From: Volvariella volvacea V23
Taxonomy: Eukaryota > Basidiomycota > Agaricomycetes > Agaricales > Pluteaceae
Reading direction: 5' to 3'
Length of the DNA stretch: 64,000 nt
NCBI GenBank assembly: GCA_000349905.1
Contig: KB722759.1
Location: 188,498-252,497 of the forward strand
Made by a program: the position numbers and the translations under genes. Below the pieces are notes generated by a model, which was given only the letters and a program-made list of their open reading frames with translations, did no database searches and had not been told where the DNA came from. This document shows, piece after piece, positions 23,078-36,000 of the stretch (its first letter is position 1; every line of letters begins with the position of its first letter).

Positions 23078-24568
23078 TCAGATGTGGGGAATGTACACGA
23101 CCCACTGGACGTTCTGATATGCAGAAGGTGGGAGATCGCGAAGAGCAAAAAGAGGCAAAATTAGGAGGGTAATTCGTGCGAGCGTGTAAATAACGGGTCC
23201 AACGATGAGGGAAAGAACGGCGGTACAGACATACGGTATGTGTAACCGACTATCTTCGTGATCTCCGTCAAGGTCTCTGAGAGCCAGAAAGACAGCGAAC
23301 AAAGCAGGGAAAACAGTCATTATGACGGAAGAATACCTCCATAAAGTGCGCTCAGTGTCCGTCAGGAAATTGAGGTTCCACCCAAGCAAATGCATTCCGC
23401 CAAAGACGAGTCCAATGAATACTGACGCATACATCATGGCGCCATTGTATTCATTTCGCGTTGCTCCAGCATGGTACGGGTTGACGGTCGTTCTCTTCTC
23501 TTTATCCACCTCGATCATCATGATGAGGGGTAAAAAGAAGGAGATGAAGGGCCCCCTAATCATCGTGGTCCAGATCTTGACCATCGACAAGTAATCCTTG
23601 ACGATTCTCTGAACTTTGTCCCAAGCACTCTCTCGAGCACCTCCCCATAACATCTCCCATATTTGAACCCAAACCCAACCAGCCCACAATCCCCGATAGC
23701 TTTCTGCTTTCCAGGACGCACCTCGTGACACCTGGAGTGGCCCGCTCGATCTGTCTCCATTCGGCTTGAAGTAAATCGGGAATTCCGCGTTTAGTGGCTT
23801 ATTCCACCAGAGGAAGTATGTGAAAACGTTGAGCGTCGCGAACGCCAGCGTAACCAGCTCCAGTTCCGTAATGACCAAGCCCTGGCTATGGCGCGCACAG
23901 CACTGGAGGACAAACGAAGATGTTTGGAGGATGGCTAGCGCTTTGCTCAGGAAGTTACCCTTGCCCTTGTCGAGTATCTCCTCCTCAGAGAGGATGGGCA
24001 TCCGAATGTTTTTCATCCAAGCTTGGCGTTCCGTGCTCAGGTAGACATTTCCTGTTCCATCTCCATCCATGGTGATAACTCGACACTGCTTGCCGTCGTA
24101 TACAAGCCCACCCATTTGGACGAAAAACCCGTGGGCCTTCGTCCATCCATATGCTAGACACTGTCAGCTCAACATATCTGGCCGAAATAGTCTCAATTTA
24201 CCTTGATACTGCTTGGCGATCTTGGATGCGACAAGATTCTGCCGCATCGCCCAGATTATAATCGCCTCAGGCACAAGCAGCGCGTAGAAATTCGTCTGAA
24301 GTCTCTGAAGCACCCTTTTCGTCTTAGAGTCAGATCGACGGGGCATGTTCGGGTGCACTGCGACGTATGTGCAGATGAAGATGGTCCCCAAGCAGTTGTA
24401 CAGAAGCTCCCATAGGGATCTCACTTGCTTGGGATCACGAATGCATGCACCAGCGTTTACTATGGCATTCACAATTGAAGCTGTGGGGGAAGTGGAGTCG
24501 TCTCGTGGTGGATCGAGTGGATGCGCCAGAGTACGGGCGAGGAAGAAGATCAAGAGCATTCCCAACAT
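23078..24568 (-). CDS. Multi-pass membrane protein, tandem family member 3 (480 aa)
   Basis: Exons 24568-24202 and 24153-23078. The same motif order as the other copies is present: signal-like start MLGMLLIFFLARTLAHPLD, ACIRDPKQVRSLWELLYNCLGT, WTKAHGFFVQMGGLVYD, EEEILDKGKGNFLSK, LWWNKPLNAEFPIYF, GGMHLLGWNLNF and LRDLPPSAYQNVQWVVYIPHI. The middle region carries an extra Trp-rich loop compared with member 1 (AGWVWVQIWEMLWG). Intact frame and conserved splice sites argue that it is functional. Confidence 0.88.
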
Positions 24569-25473
24569 GGTGGTCGTGTGGTCGATCTATGGGAGGCTGT
24601 GGGACATCCTTTAGTATGATTCCGACAGGTTTGGCTCGTGGCACGGATGCTGTAATTAATATCGGTAGCAATCTGAGTGCGAACAGGCGCTCAGCGCACA
24701 TCCTGTGTTGACAAGTCTGAAGCTGACTATCCGTCCCTTTCTTCTCTTGTACACACTGAATATACTTTCGATTCGTGGACGTGATCCTAGATCAGTGGGG
24801 CAATCGGAGGCTCGCTAGTAACAGTGGTGATTCCGGCGCTTTAATTTCCGGCGCTCGTCATAATCTCTATGTGTGCCTAATTTCCCGAATCTTAGCTTAA
24901 TTCAACCACTCATCCACCGATTTGGCAAGTTCCATGTCCCCTGTCTTGCAGGTTCCGGTATCATTGTAAGGGTTGTTGCTGAAATGTACTGGCCATATGG
25001 CATGTTCTTTATCCACGAATTTTCAGTGCTAGACTTGAAATCACTATTTTCAAACATGAGGCCCTTCAATATTATCAGCAGCGTACTAATCCCACCCACC
25101 CCCAGCACATATGAATGTGTACTCTAACTGGATATGTTACTTGCCGCCTGTGATTTCTACATTTAGTCTCTTAACTCTCCGGTGACTTATGACCGCAATT
25201 CAGCACACAGATGACGAGGAAGCCAGGATTGCGCACGATAGGCAACGATCACCTAGTATCTGGTCACAGCATGTTAGACTTCTGTTCGAACATAATCCAA
25301 GTTGTAGTTCCACTTTATTGAAAGTACCATCGAACTACCGTTCTCATATTTAATTGGTATATAAACAGTCAACTCATCCAAAAACACGTAGAATGACCCG
25401 GCAGACGGGCACATGGCATTATTTCAGTAACCATACAAAACACTGAATGACTTAATATGCAGATGAATGTTTG
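24569..25473. other. Intergenic between family members 3 and 4
   Basis: About 900 bases, moderately AT-rich in the second half. No gene, no further family remnant recognised. Confidence 0.45.
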
Positions 25474-26959
25474 CTATATATGGGGAATGTACTGAGACCA
25501 TACAACGTTCTGGTACGCAGAAGGAGGGAGATCGCGAAGTGCGAAAAGGGGGAGCACAAGGAGGACCAGTCGAGCGAGTACGTATATGACAGGTGCAATA
25601 AGAAGGAAGAGGAAACTAGCGATCTTGTCAAGGTCGTTGCGTAAACTGGAATCTTCCATGTTCTCGAGGGCCTGTTTGAGAGCAATTAGGGTAGGAAATA
25701 AAGTCACGACCAAGCTCGACGTTCTCCATAACTTTTTCTCTTCCTCTGTCGGAAATTTAAAATTCCATCCAATTAGATGAACCGCACCAAAAAAGACCCC
25801 AATCACTACCGATCCATATAAGATCAGAGCATGGTCCTTCTCGCGCACATACCCGGAAGAGTACGGAGTGACACTCATCTGCTTGGATATACCTGGCCCC
25901 GTAGAGATCATATCGAGGAGTGGACCAAAAAGGGCCGCGAAGGGGTTTTTGATTAATCTCTTCCAAAATGTCGTTAAGAGTAATCGCTTCCCGATATCTT
26001 CCTTCATTCGCTGCCAAAGGCTCTTCTCGGAGTCAGGCCAGATACAGTCCCAAACGGAACCGATCCACCATCCCCGATAGCTCTCCGACCGCCAATTATC
26101 CACCTCCGGCACTCGCAACGGCCCATTCGACCTTTGACCATCAGGCTTGAAGTAAATAGGATAGCTTGCGTTCAACGGCTTCTTCCACCAAAGGAAATAA
26201 GTAATGATGTTGAGTGTCGCAAACGCCAATGTAACCAATTCCAGCTCCGTGATGTTGAGGCCTTGGGCATGACGCGTGATGCACTGTAAAACGAACCACG
26301 ATGTTTGTAGTACGGCAATCATTTTGCTCAACAAGTCACCCTTAGCCTTGTCTAGGATCTCTTCTTCGGCGACGATTGGCATCCGAAGGTTCTTCATCCA
26401 TTCTTCCTTCTCCCCACCAATCCATACATCGCCAGTACCATCTCCATCAACAGTAATAACCCGATATGATTTCCCGTCATCGTAGATCAACCCACCCATT
26501 TGTACAAAGAAGCCATGCGTCTTTGTCCAACCGTATGCTACATTTAATCAGGACTACGGCAATCACAAAAGCGAAGAAGTACCAACCTTTATATTGTTCT
26601 GCTACTCTCGATGCAATCAAATTCTGGCTCATCGCCCATACGATAACGGCTTCTGGTGCCAGAAGTGCATAGAAAGTGGTCTTCAACTTTTGTAACATTC
26701 TCGTTGACCACGAGTCGCGTAGATCCGGCATGTTTGGATGAATCGCAATATACGTGCAGATTGCGATAGTCCCAAGGCAGCTATACAGTAGCCCCCAAAG
26801 CGATCGTACCCTTTTCGGGTCGCGAATGCATCCTGCCGCGTCGACGATGGCATTCAGGATGGGCGATGATGAAGTTGGCGAAAGGGGATTATCCGGTGGA
26901 GCATCAACTGGATATGCAAGGGTACGAGCGAGGAAGAGTATGAGGAGCGCTCCCAGCAT
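25474..26959 (-). CDS. Multi-pass membrane protein, tandem family member 4 (478 aa)
   Basis: Exons 26959-26587 and 26537-25474. It starts MLGALLILFLARTLAYPVDA. An upstream in-frame ATG at 26986 would add nine residues, but the shorter start agrees with the paralogs. All family motifs are present, including GCIRDPKRVRSLWGLLYSCLGT, WTKTHGFFVQMGGLIYDDGK, EEEILDKAKGDLLSK, WWKKPLNASYPIYF, HLIGWNFKF and LRDLPPSAYQNVVWSQYIPHI. By motif sharing it is closest to member 1. The 5' flank ends in an assembly gap 29 bases upstream, so its promoter is not visible. Confidence 0.88.
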
Positions 26960-26988
26960 AGTGGTAGAAGTTTCAGTGTTGGTCACAG

Positions 26989-27088
26989 NNNNNNNNNNNN
27001 NNNNNNNNNNNNNNNNNNNNNNNNNNNNNNNNNNNNNNNNNNNNNNNNNNNNNNNNNNNNNNNNNNNNNNNNNNNNNNNNNNNNNNNN
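26989..27088. other. Assembly gap (100 N)
   Basis: Exactly 100 unknown bases directly upstream of family member 4. Collapsed tandem copies of the family could be missing here. Confidence 0.99.
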
Positions 27089-27889
27089 TGTCCACCTGCA
27101 ACAAGTTCAACGCCAAGTTAGCCTAATGGTCAAATTCATAATGAGCTTTCGACGGTACTGACTTTAGCAAACAGTATTTGGAACCCTTAGGCACTCCCCA
27201 TCTTCTGTGGTTGTTTCCTTATCTTTTGGGCACTTTGCTACTCTCGCAGCTGAAAGGGTGCAAATTCAAGTTTATTTGAGTTTTACCGCTTTCCATGCAC
27301 GTGACATATGCGCTCTTGTTCCTGCACTACTCCAACTAATCCAAAATGACTCAGTATAGCGGAGTAATCAATATTTTTAGTCCTTTTGCACCCATTCCAA
27401 GTGCCTTTGATGCTTGAAGCCGGAATGACAGCGAGGGTAAAATGACCCCAGACTGGGTGCATTGTCTACGAGAGATGATAGCGACTAGGCCACGCCCAAC
27501 CTTGTACGTGATTTTTTTGTTCCTGCCTATGGACATCTGATTTGATGTGGGGACACTATAGGCAGAAGAAGTAGTATTGTCCCTGAAAACTCGTGACATC
27601 CCTTTCTTCGTTGGCGTCTCGACCCAGGTAATGGCCGACATTCATGTCCAAGAGCATTGCTATGACGAATTTTATCATTGTGATAAGGTTCGCAAATAGA
27701 AAAGTAAAGAGCGCTCCAATCTGTTTGTCGCAGGGCTTGTACAGGTGCAAGGACACTCCTGAAACTCGAGGGGCGAGCGACTGTAAATGCTCGTCCCTCT
27801 GAGTCCAGTGTTCATTGGGTTCGTCTTTTTTTTTACTTACAAACACACAGTTTCTTCCCCTCAGACTGGCCAAACTCCTCTCGTTTCAA
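27089..27889. other. Intergenic upstream of the first KRE6-like gene
   Basis: No gene is supported. A pyrimidine-rich stretch (about 27820-27885) directly precedes the start codon at 27890 and is a plausible promoter/5' UTR. Confidence 0.45.
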
Positions 27890-30800
27890 ATGAGCTCTCG
27901 TTTCTCTCAAAAAGCACACACTGCAGCCACTTATCTACTTCGAAGGAATCCCCATGATTCCTCCACACAATCTCTACTCGGTGACCAGTCCAGATATCCT
28001 GTAAAGTGTTCTTTATTTCTTGCATTCGAGTCTCTAACATCTCTCTAGTTATCCATAACAGAGAAGGTAGCCAAAAACACAGCTCGATGACGGCGGCCTT
28101 GCCCTTACTCTTCTACTTCTCAGTATTCCTTATCCCCATCACCAGCAACATGGGGAACACCTCTTTTTATGACAGCCGCTGAACCAGACGATGCCTTGCA
28201 CAATCCGGACCCTAATAGAGACTCAACGAGCGACAACCAAGGATTCACAATGTCCTCAAGAGCCGTTTCAAACGTTGGCTGCATGGTCGTATTGGCCGCC
28301 TGCATAATAGCGCTTTTGTGAGTCTCTCCTTCCCCAACTCCTCCCTTCTGCTCACGCACGTTCACCTCCTCCCACAGCGCTGGTATGGAGAATCATCATT
28401 GCTATCTCACGAGTTTACCTAACCCACTCTCACTTCCTCACTTACCCTTACCCCTTCGTCAGGGTACCCAATCGCATCCACCATCACCCAACGCAAACTC
28501 GACAACCAAGGTGGATTCAATTTGGGAGGGATAAATGCCACCGGTCAAATTCCCGATTTACCGGGAAATTGGGCACTTATAGATAAAGATACGCCTCTAG
28601 AAGCGTATACAAGACGGTCGTGGATGTACCCGAACGACGAAATGGTATTGGTTTTCTCTGACGAGTTTAATCAAGACGGGCGGTCGTTCTACCCTGGGGA
28701 CGATCCATACTGGGAGGCGGTTGACCTACACTATTGGGGTACGGTATGTGTTTACAGTGCACTTCCTCCCAATTTTTGAGGCTTGCACCTGACTTTTGAC
28801 TTCCTTTTGGCGTTGCTGTAAATGTGATGACCTCCTCCTCTCATTTCGGTTGCAATTATACACAAATCAACTCCTTCACAACCCCTAACCCCACCCTCTC
28901 CCCACTCAACCCTTGCACATCACATCAACAGAATGACCTGGAGTGGTACGACCCCGGATCAGGTTCGTGTGCTTATCACTCACTTTGTTCAAACCTACCG
29001 CGGGAGATCCTAACGCTATTCTCACACGCACCACCGTACCCTTGCATCCTTCGATCCCTTTGCACCCACGCTGATCCGCACCCTCGCCTTATCGTTACGT
29101 TCATACCACAACAAATGCTCTCACCGTCGGCATTGTGGTCTCCACGAATGACCCCTGCTTTGGATATGACGTTGCCGCATTTCCGGGCCGCATTCGTCAT
29201 TCGCTACCGTTATCACCACCCTCGTCGATGGCTTTTTGGAAAAATGGTGGATTGCAGTTACGACGAGTGGAGGGGCGTTGAGGATAACGCTAAGTCAAGA
29301 ATCACGGGAAACGAATCACAATTTGACGTACAGGTCGGGAATGGTGAGTGGGGGTTCTTGCATAGTATCGTCAAATATTAATTGGGATTGACTAACCCAA
29401 TCCCGGTGCATTAGATCCAGAGCTGGTACGTTCGATTCCCTTTCTCTGGGGGGATGAAGTCATCTTAAACCGACTGACGGGGTTTCGGTAGGAACAAATT
29501 TTGCTTTACCGGTGGCTATATTGAAGGTAGGTTCTAATTCCCTGTACATATTCAAGATGTCCCTTTCTTGATGCGTCATCTTGTGTGACATAGCGAGCGT
29601 AATGTTGCCTGGTTCAAACACGATCCAGTGCGTCGCCTTCCACTTCTCCCCCGGTCATGTTTTGGTACTGAAGAACTTCTATTCATTCCGCCTTTCAGTG
29701 GGTTATGGCCGGCTGTGTGAGTTCTAGTCACAGTTGAAAATTAACATGTCCTGGCTGACGTGTTGAAGTTGGACGATGGGGAATCTAGGTAAGTTACCAT
29801 AGTCCACTCCCCTGCTCACCCACCCTCTCATCCTTCCTCCTTTTGTCCTTTCATCTTCGCACTGTCGATTATGGATAATACTTTCAGGTCGAGCTGGGTA
29901 TGGCGCGAGCGTCGAGGGCTTGGTACGTTCCTGCCCTCTTCTCCAACTAATTAGCGCCCTCACTCGAACTACAAAACTACTCTTTACCCTGCCATCCAAC
30001 CCATTATATCAATCTCATAATCATCCCCCAACACAACACCAGTGGCCATACACATACGACGCGTGCGACGTAGGAACACTCGCAAACCAGTCATACCCCT
30101 GGCACTCTACTCCCCGCCGCAGCGCACAGAGATGGAGACTGGCGGAACCACGACAAGCTGGTGCGTTAGACCCCTCATTGTCCTCCGAGCTTCGCCCTCA
30201 AATCCGACCGAACGTCCCGGTTCATGGTCATTGCCCCTTTTGTCTTCCGCGTGCGGTTTGCGATGTGCGATGTGCGATGCGTGGCGCGGTGCAGTCCTAC
30301 CTGCCGGGCCAACGGCTGTGTGAGTTCTCTTCTTCTCGGACAGTCCATAGACACCTCTCACCCTTTCGACGTCTGCGATACACCCCAACCCCTTCCCATC
30401 ACCCACGACTCTTCTCTTCCCCCACTCCCGCCCCATGACGTCCTCCCCGCCCACAGCCGCATGCACATGCCCCGGCGAACCCCACCCGGGCCCGATGCGC
30501 CCAGACGGGTCCTACGTCGGCCGCGCGGCGCCCGAGATCGACATCATCGAGGCGACGGTCGAGGAGGGCGTGGGCAAGGTGTCGTTGTCTGCCCAGTGGG
30601 CGCCGTACAATGTGAGTCGTGAGAGATGGGTTTTATGCTGCTAGCTCTGTAGCCCGGTTCTGATTGTTGGATTTTGTGATGTTGTTTTTGTTGCTGTTGG
30701 TGGTGGTGGTGATGGTGGATAAAACGGAACATGCAGGCCCGGTACCACTGGCAGAACAATTCGCAGAATCTGATTATACACGATCGAGAGGGTACGGTGT

Positions 30801-31770
30801 TGAACTCGTTTGTGGGGAGTGAGTGTGCTTTGCGGTTCTTTTCTTTTCGTACTCATCACGCTTTCATTTTCGTACCTCTCCCGGACCCCCTCGTCTCTCG
30901 CTTCTCTGCCTCTTCCACACCTTTAAATGCACTCCCTATCCCCGACCCTCTGCACTGCACTGTACTGCAGACGTATGGCAGCAAACCACGAGCGGACTCG
31001 CGAACACGAACCAGAGCTGCTACGAGCTGTCCGGGCGGTGCTACGCCATCTACGGGTTCGAGTACCAACCCGGGTGCGTCTTCCCCTCGCCCTCCTCATC
31101 CCAACTGCCATCCTCATTCCCATCCAATCTACACCCCGTCCCGGGTAAATGCGTTTCTGTTCTGTGAAAATGGCGAGACAGATTCGACGACGCGTACATC
31201 ACGTGGATCAACAACGGCGAGCGGGCGTGGACGCTGATGGGGGAAGGCATGGGGCCGGACGAGTTGACGGAGATCTCGACGAGGCCGGTGCCTCAAGAGC
31301 CCATGGTGCGTCCTCCACCTCCCCCTCCCTTCATTGCTCCCTCTGCCCACGTCTCCCCATCTTCCACGGACTCGTCTCATTGACATGCTCCCAAACACGA
31401 ACCGCAAACAGTACATCATCGCCAACCTCGGGTTCTCGACCAACTTTGGCCCGATCGACTTTGAGAACCTGAGGTTCCCGGCGGTGATGAGCGTGGATTA
31501 TATCAGGGTGTACCAGAGATGGGATGCGGTGAACGTCGGGTGCGATCCGGTGGAGTATCCGACGGGTGCTTATATCGAGGCGTGAGTTCCTCTTTCTCAT
31601 CGTCATCCTCATTTTGTGTTGCCTTTTCAACGAATAACTGGCTGACCGGACTGATGAAATGGAAACGTTGGGGATGCAGATACAAGCACGTTTATTCAAA
31701 CTTCAATCTGACGGTGTGGGCGGACGCGAATTTGACGTTCCCGAGGAATAGGTTGAATGGGGGTTGTTGA
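27890..31770 (+). CDS. KRE6/SKN1-like beta-glucan synthesis protein (GH16), copy 1, with a one-base frame break
   Basis: Twenty-one exons can be followed from ATG 27890 to TGA 31768-31770. The product is a type II membrane protein: cytosolic N-terminus, transmembrane helix ([14 protein letters not shown] then FAGYPI), and a lumenal glucanase-like domain with [30 protein letters not shown]. It also has FCFTGGYIE, the GH16 active-site motif EIDIIEA and [12 protein letters not shown]6/SKN1 proteins are needed for beta-1,6-glucan formation in the fungal cell wall. The exon at 30043-30160 is 118 nt, whereas its counterpart in the second copy is 117 nt. An extra C in a run at 30096-30099 shifts the frame just after the NQSYP phrase, and removing it restores homology. 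All other exons match the second copy in phase. It is either a very young pseudogene or an assembly error. Confidence 0.85.
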
Positions 31771-33095
31771 AGGGTTTGTTTTTCGTGGGGGTTTGGGCGG
31801 TCAGAGGTGGGCGTGTTGCCAATACTAGTGTATCGGGGTGGTGGCTACCATGCCGAATTTTAGCAAAAAAGGCGCTTATATTGTGGTATTGTTGTAGTAC
31901 TGTATATTCTGGGTTTAGTTGTGCGTTTGGGGGGGGATTAGGTTGGTTGTGTGATTGGCGGGCGTTTGAACGCAAGATTGGGTTTGCAAGGCTTTAAAGG
32001 GACAGAGGAGGAGTGAACCAGACATTCGACGTGGGTGTATGCTACGGCGCAAGGCCTGCACAACTGCAAAAATAGAGAAACATCCCAGTTTGGGCGTAGA
32101 TCAGTTGATTGGGTCATATCACTGAGTGCTGCGGAATGGGCATGATGGACCGACGACCCCGCCAAAAAGTTTGAACCCATGCAAAGCAGAGGGCATAAAA
32201 GACCTCGAGTCGGTCGTTGGACATCCCAACTCCCATTCACACCATAGCCAGCGCTGTTGTGCTGCGTACCACAATGCCAATACCACACACGCATCTTGGC
32301 AGGCCATTAGCGTCTTGGGGTCCGCGTCCGAGTCTTGTGCGGTCTTGGGTTCATATAACGGGCACTGCCTCTTTTCCCTTGTTCACGAACCCTCTTGCTC
32401 CTTCTCTCTCTTCGTCCATGGGGCTGCAGCTCGATTGCGGATGGCGCTCTCGAATGTCGAGTGGATGAATGTCGGCGACGCGGGCTTCTTTTCGGCCCGT
32501 TGTCCGGCCAAAGATGGATTTACCTCCGCCAGGCTCCACTGCGCGTGCGCTCTGAAAGACCTATAGTCGTACTAGTGGCCTCATCTCCCGATGCTCCAGT
32601 CTCTCTGGCAACTGCTCTTCGGTCCTAGGCTCTCCAGCTCCAACATCGACTCGGACAGGGATGAGGCATCGATGACATCTGCAATGACGCGCGTTTGGTT
32701 TCCCCGTGCGGAAGCGGGATATTCCCATTCGCGCTGGTGCACGTCGGGGTGGAGATGGGTAATTGAACGGAGCCCGGAGGCGGGGCGTCTTATCGCCGTG
32801 GGTGACGGTGACACGTACTGTATCCGCGCAACTGGGCCGTTGCCAACAGCAGATTTTGCTAGTTTTTGTGCGTGTTTTTCGAGGGCACTGGCTGTGTGCG
32901 TGCTGCTGTGTGAATGGGGACATGCTCTGTTCTCATGGTTTGGGGGGACAAGAATAGCTGGAGACCGGGGGTGAGAATGGATGCGTGACAGTGACGGGTG
33001 ATGGGTAAATCGAATTGTTTGCGATTTTCTCGTTCACCCAGCCCGTCATCTTCTCCTCCGCTCTTTGCTCCTTGCACTCCTTTGACACACTCCCT
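31771..33095. other. Intergenic between the two KRE6-like genes
   Basis: No spliced gene was recognised; the short frames on both strands overlap and show no motif. The last 100 bases before 33096 are pyrimidine-rich, as upstream of copy 1. Confidence 0.45.
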
Positions 33096-36000
33096 ATGGG
33101 CTCGCGATTCACACAGCAGTCCTACAACTCGTCTGCCAGTCTCCTCCCGCCGCCTGGTCGCCGCAACCCCCACGACGCGGGTGTCCAACCGCTCGTTGGC
33201 GACCGCTCACGGTATCCCGTACGCCCTCTCCGTCTTCCCCTCCATCCGATTCTGACCCGCTCCAGATGTCCCTAACTGAAAAGGTAGCGAAAGCCAGCAT
33301 CTCTCTCGCCCGCTGCTCCTCACACGTCGCACCCTGCAGTACTCGCTCTCTCCCTCGCCCGCAACATGGGGCACACCTCTCTCCATGGACGTCACCGAGG
33401 CCGACGACGCCCTGCACAACCCTGATCCCCGCCGGGACTCGGTGAGCGACAAAAGAGGCTCCGTCTTCACCTCCCGAGGGCTCGCCAACCTCGGCTGCAT
33501 GGCCGTCCTCACAGTGGGCATCATAACACTCTTGTACGCCTTTCTTCTCTCTGTTCGCTCCTCGCTCACCAGACCTTCCTCCCCAGTGCCGGTACGAGCT
33601 CTCACCCCCACCCCCAGCCCTGCCTCACACCCCTCACCCCTCGCAGGCTACCCGATCATAACCCGCCTGACCGAACGCACGCTCACCAACCAGGGCGGCT
33701 TCAACCTCGGGGGCATCAACGCCTCGGGCCAGATCCCGGACATGACCGGCAACTGGGGCCTCATCGACAAGGACACGCCCGCCTCGGCGTACACCAAGCC
33801 GTCGTTCATGGACCCGAACGAGGACCTCGTGCTCGTGTTTTCGGACGAGTTCAACGACGACGGGCGGACGTTTTATCCGGGCGATGATCCGTTTTGGGAG
33901 GCGGTGGATTTGCATTATTGGGGTACGGTATGTGCTCTTTTTTTTTTTTGGTATCTGCGTTGGGGGTGTGTTGGTGGTGCTGATGGTTTTTTGGTTTGCT
34001 CTTCGGTTGTTGTCGGTGCCCGATTTCGCCTTTGTGGCCGACTGTGCATTCCCTGCCTCGACCGTCCAACCCGACTTACTCTCTCTCCGGTTCTCCCATC
34101 TTACCCCACCCCGCCACATCAATCACACTCGAACCACAACACCCAAAATAGAACGATCTAGAATGGTACGACCCCTCAGCAGGCATGTCACTTCTTCCCA
34201 ATCAACTCTATAATTAACACTAACCGTCTTTTGTGTCTATATCTATAATTAACTCGCACGCGTATGTGTATGGGTGTACCGTGTAATCTGCAATGCCCAA
34301 ACGTCACCGACGCATATACACATGTGCGTGTAATCATGTCGTGTCGTATCTGGACCTCATGCACGCACACGCACATACACATACGTCCCCTTGTCTATCC
34401 GCGGCCGGACCATCTTTTTTGTCGCCTGTTATCATCACCCTTCATCACCTTGCCACCTTGCGTCACATCGCCTCGCCTCTAACCCTGACACCACCCCGGA
34501 AAAAAATGCCAACCGCTATGACGCGATACAGCCACGACGGAAGGAGGCGCCTTGCGGTTGACCCTAAGCCGAGAGGTTCCGGAGAATAACCACAACTTGT
34601 CGTATAAATCTGGGATGGTGAGTGTTTTTTTTTTGCTTTGTCATATTCTGTTTGATATCTTACCTTTTGCACGATGCGCGATTGATCAACTAGATTCAAT
34701 CATGGTACGCTACTGGTTTCTTTGCTATTCTGATTCGTGCAGGGTGCTTACGAGATGGTGGGTTTGGGGGGGTAGGAATAAGTTTTGTTTTACGGGCGGG
34801 TACATTGAAGGTGCGCTTTGCTCTCAGCTCTTCGAAATGGTTTTTGACGAGTTCATTTTTGTGGTGTTGATGCGCATATATCCATGCATTCATTCACTCG
34901 TGCTCTTCGGCTTGGTGTATTGTGCTTGGTGTGATGTATACAGCAAGTGTCAGGCTACCGGGATCGACTTCAGTCCAGTACGTGCCTCTTGTCTCTCTTC
35001 CTTTCTGTCATGTGCTCACGCGGTTTCTTTTGTAGTGGATTATGGCCGGCTGTGTGAGTTCATCCCTTCAATCCCCACCACACGCTGAGAATGCAAATGC
35101 TTACATATTGTTACCTTTGAATTTCGATGTGGATTTGGATTTGGATTTGGATTTGCTCGGTTGATGCGTGCGTGCGTGCGTGTGTAGTTGGACAATGGGA
35201 AATCTAGGACGAGCAGGGTACGGCGCCAGCGTTGAGGGAATGGTATGTGCATTTCACGTGCTCCTCTCTCCTTCACGTCCAGGAAGCATTCTGATGCGTC
35301 CATTTTTGGACCTTCTTATTTTCCTTTGCGTTACTCCTTTGGTGCGCTGCTTCCTTCCTCCTCTCGGCAACCGAACTACTTGCACACGATCTATCGCCTT
35401 GACTACCACCACTCCACTCCACTCCGCTCCGCCGATCTAACCCAACCCAACCGTGGTGTGACGGTGTTCATTCAAACAGTGGCCATACACATACGACGCC
35501 TGCGACGTCGGAACGCTGCCCAACCAAACCTACCCTGGAACGTCGCTCCCCGTGGCAGCCGTGACGGGCGGAGACCCATACAACGATGGCGCCTTGGTGC
35601 GTTTTTCCCCATCCTTTTGTGTCGCTACCGGGGGATTTGCGAGTTGACGTGGGGTCTAGTCGTATCTGCCAGGCCAGAGGTTGTGTGAGTGTCCAATTCG
35701 TCCGTCACCTCTGCGTGTCCATTCTCAACGTCGTGTTTCATCTCCTTTACTTCCCTGACCGCATCACCGCCGATACCATTGCCCCCCTTATCCATCTTAT
35801 ACATATACCTCGCTCCGCGCGTCTCTCCGATCCACAGCCGCATGCACATGCCCCGGCGAACCCCACCCGGGCCCGATGCGCCCAGACGGGTCCTACGTCG
35901 GCAGAGCGGCGCCGGAGATTGACATTTTCGAGGCGACGATCGAGGATGATGTCGGCAAGGTGTCGTTGTCGTCGCAGTGGGCGCCTTATAATGTGAGTGT

